Assembly (NCBI GenBank): GCA_023248615.1
Contig: JAHFEI010000084.1
Location: forward strand, 1 to 7,945
Origin: Nitrospinales bacterium
GTDB taxonomy: Bacteria; Nitrospinota_A; UBA7883; JACRGQ01
DNA length: 7,945 nt
Reading direction: 5' to 3'
In this document: positions 7,308 to 7,945 of the stretch, one piece after another
Numbering within the stretch: position 1 is the stretch's first letter
How the letters are laid out: each line of letters starts with the position of its first letter
The notes under the pieces: model-generated
The model's input: the letters and a program-made list of their open reading frames with translations, nothing else
What the model was told of the DNA's origin: nothing
The model's database searches: none
Position numbers and translations under genes: made by a program

Positions 7308-7334
7308 GATGCCGCATTTAGTTTGCGTGTGGCG

Positions 7335-7886
7335 TCAGATTTTGGCGAACAGAGCCTTAAGGTTTTCGAAGGCGCGTTTGCGGTGCGAGAACGCGTTTTT
7401 CTCTTCCGCAGTCATTTCGCCGAAAGTCCGGGTATGCCCATCCGGGATGAATATCCTGTCCCATCCGAAGCCCCCTTCGCCACGCTCTTCCAAGGCTATG
7501 GTTCCGGGTAGTTCCCCTTTTACGATATGGACGCTTTTTCCGTCGTGGTATGCGATGAAGCACTGCGCCAGCGCGCGGCGGTCTTTTTCTTCGCCCAGCA
7601 TTTTTACCATTCCTGCGTTATCCACGGTTTTTTGGAACCATTTGACCAACGCGCCGGGAAGCCCATTCCACGAAAGGAACACCAGCCCGGTATCTTCCAC
7701 TATCAGGGGCGCTTGTAGCCTGCGGTAAGCCTCTTCCGCCTTGTGGCGTATCAGGTCTTCCACATAGATGGTCTGTATCTCCTCCAAGCCAGCCACGTCC
7801 ACATGCTCGATATCCATCCCAAGTATCTGCCGCGCCTCGCGCAACTTATCAGCGTTTCCGGTTACAAACTTTACCGACCTCAACAT
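7335..7886 (-). CDS. ITPA/Ham1-family non-canonical purine NTP pyrophosphatase
   Basis: This cytoplasmic enzyme hydrolyses dITP, ITP and XTP to the monophosphate plus pyrophosphate, keeping deaminated purines out of DNA and RNA. At 183 residues it is a normal length for the family. The conserved elements appear in order: the nucleotide-binding start VTGNADKLREA (8-18), the metal/catalytic VEDTGL (63-68), GLPGALVKWF (75-84), the base-recognition loop GFGWDRIFIPDG (139-150), and TFGEMTAEEKNAFSHR (154-169), where SHR is the family signature. The wording around VEDT, LPG..KWF and FGWD..F.PDG is closer to human ITPA than to E. coli RdgB, so I leave the symbol blank. AAGG lies 6 bases before the ATG at 7886 and supports that start. 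The gene reads toward the PilZ gene, which has its own promoter. Confidence 0.93.
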   Translation of the reverse strand: MLRSVKFVTGNADKLREARQILGMDIEHVDVAGLEEIQTIYVEDLIRHKAEEAYRRLQAPLIVEDTGLVFLSWNGLPGALVKWFQKTVDNAGMVKMLGEEKDRRALAQCFIAYHDGKSVHIVKGELPGTIALEERGEGGFGWDRIFIPDGHTRTFGEMTAEEKNAFSHRKRAFENLKALFAKI

Positions 7887-7910
7887 GCGTTACCTTGAAG
7901 GAGGCTTGTT

Positions 7911-7945
7911 TTGTAACCCTGTGTCTTAGTGGCCCTGTGGTTATT
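7911..7945. repeat. Possible dispersed-repeat fragment at right edge
   Basis: The sequence is low in complexity and rich in CTGTG and GTGG words, with CCCTGTG occurring at 7917-7923 and again 16 bases later at 7933-7939. Read in either direction it resembles the 'ctgtgtcttagtg..ctgtggtta' repeats I remember from many environmental bacterial genomes, where they lie between genes. It is cut by the window end, and the identification is from memory only. Confidence 0.35.

Noticed and set aside
1..7945. CRISPR array, tRNA, transposase, prophage or toxin-antitoxin pair
   Set aside because: I looked for regularly spaced repeats, tRNA-like cloverleafs and typical protein motifs on both strands and found none.

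Overview
The window reads as bacterial chromosome, somewhat over half G+C by eye. Codon use mixes many GC-ending codons with frequent ATA (Ile) and AGG (Arg). No ribosomal RNA, tRNA or other taxonomic marker is present. The gene content (a cobalamin-type radical SAM enzyme, a large NHL-repeat protein, a PilZ-type c-di-GMP effector and an ITPA-like nucleotide pyrophosphatase) suits an environmental Gram-negative lineage such as Nitrospinota, Nitrospirota or Desulfobacterota. That placement is a guess from style, not a demonstrated assignment.

Layout from left to right. Positions 1-332 hold no convincing gene: an undecided short open stretch at the very edge, an AT-rich block, a palindromic dispersed-repeat element near 190-234, and an open tail just past the stop of the first gene. 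A B12-binding radical SAM protein lies on the minus strand (333-1829). A 146-bp divergent intergenic region follows, with overlapping palindromes and a plausible promoter. The plus strand then carries a 1102-residue protein (1976-5284) built as six NHL-type blades, a helical middle of more than 500 residues, and six more blade-like repeats. After a 42-bp convergent gap, the minus strand carries a 614-residue protein (5327-7171). Its N terminus matches the PilZ signature (RxxxR, then DxSxxG) and its large remainder is unrecognised. Upstream on the same strand is an ITPA/Ham1-type house-cleaning NTP pyrophosphatase (7335-7886), followed by a fragment that looks like a second dispersed repeat at the right edge.

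The genes do not form an obvious single pathway. The PilZ gene appears to have its own promoter (a perfect TATAAT) in the 160-bp gap after the pyrophosphatase gene, so the two need not form an operon. The two most interesting objects are the large double-propeller protein and the PilZ protein with a long uncharacterised C-terminal region. They are convergent neighbours, and any functional link between them is unproven. I see no CRISPR array, complete mobile element, phage gene or recognisable defence system.
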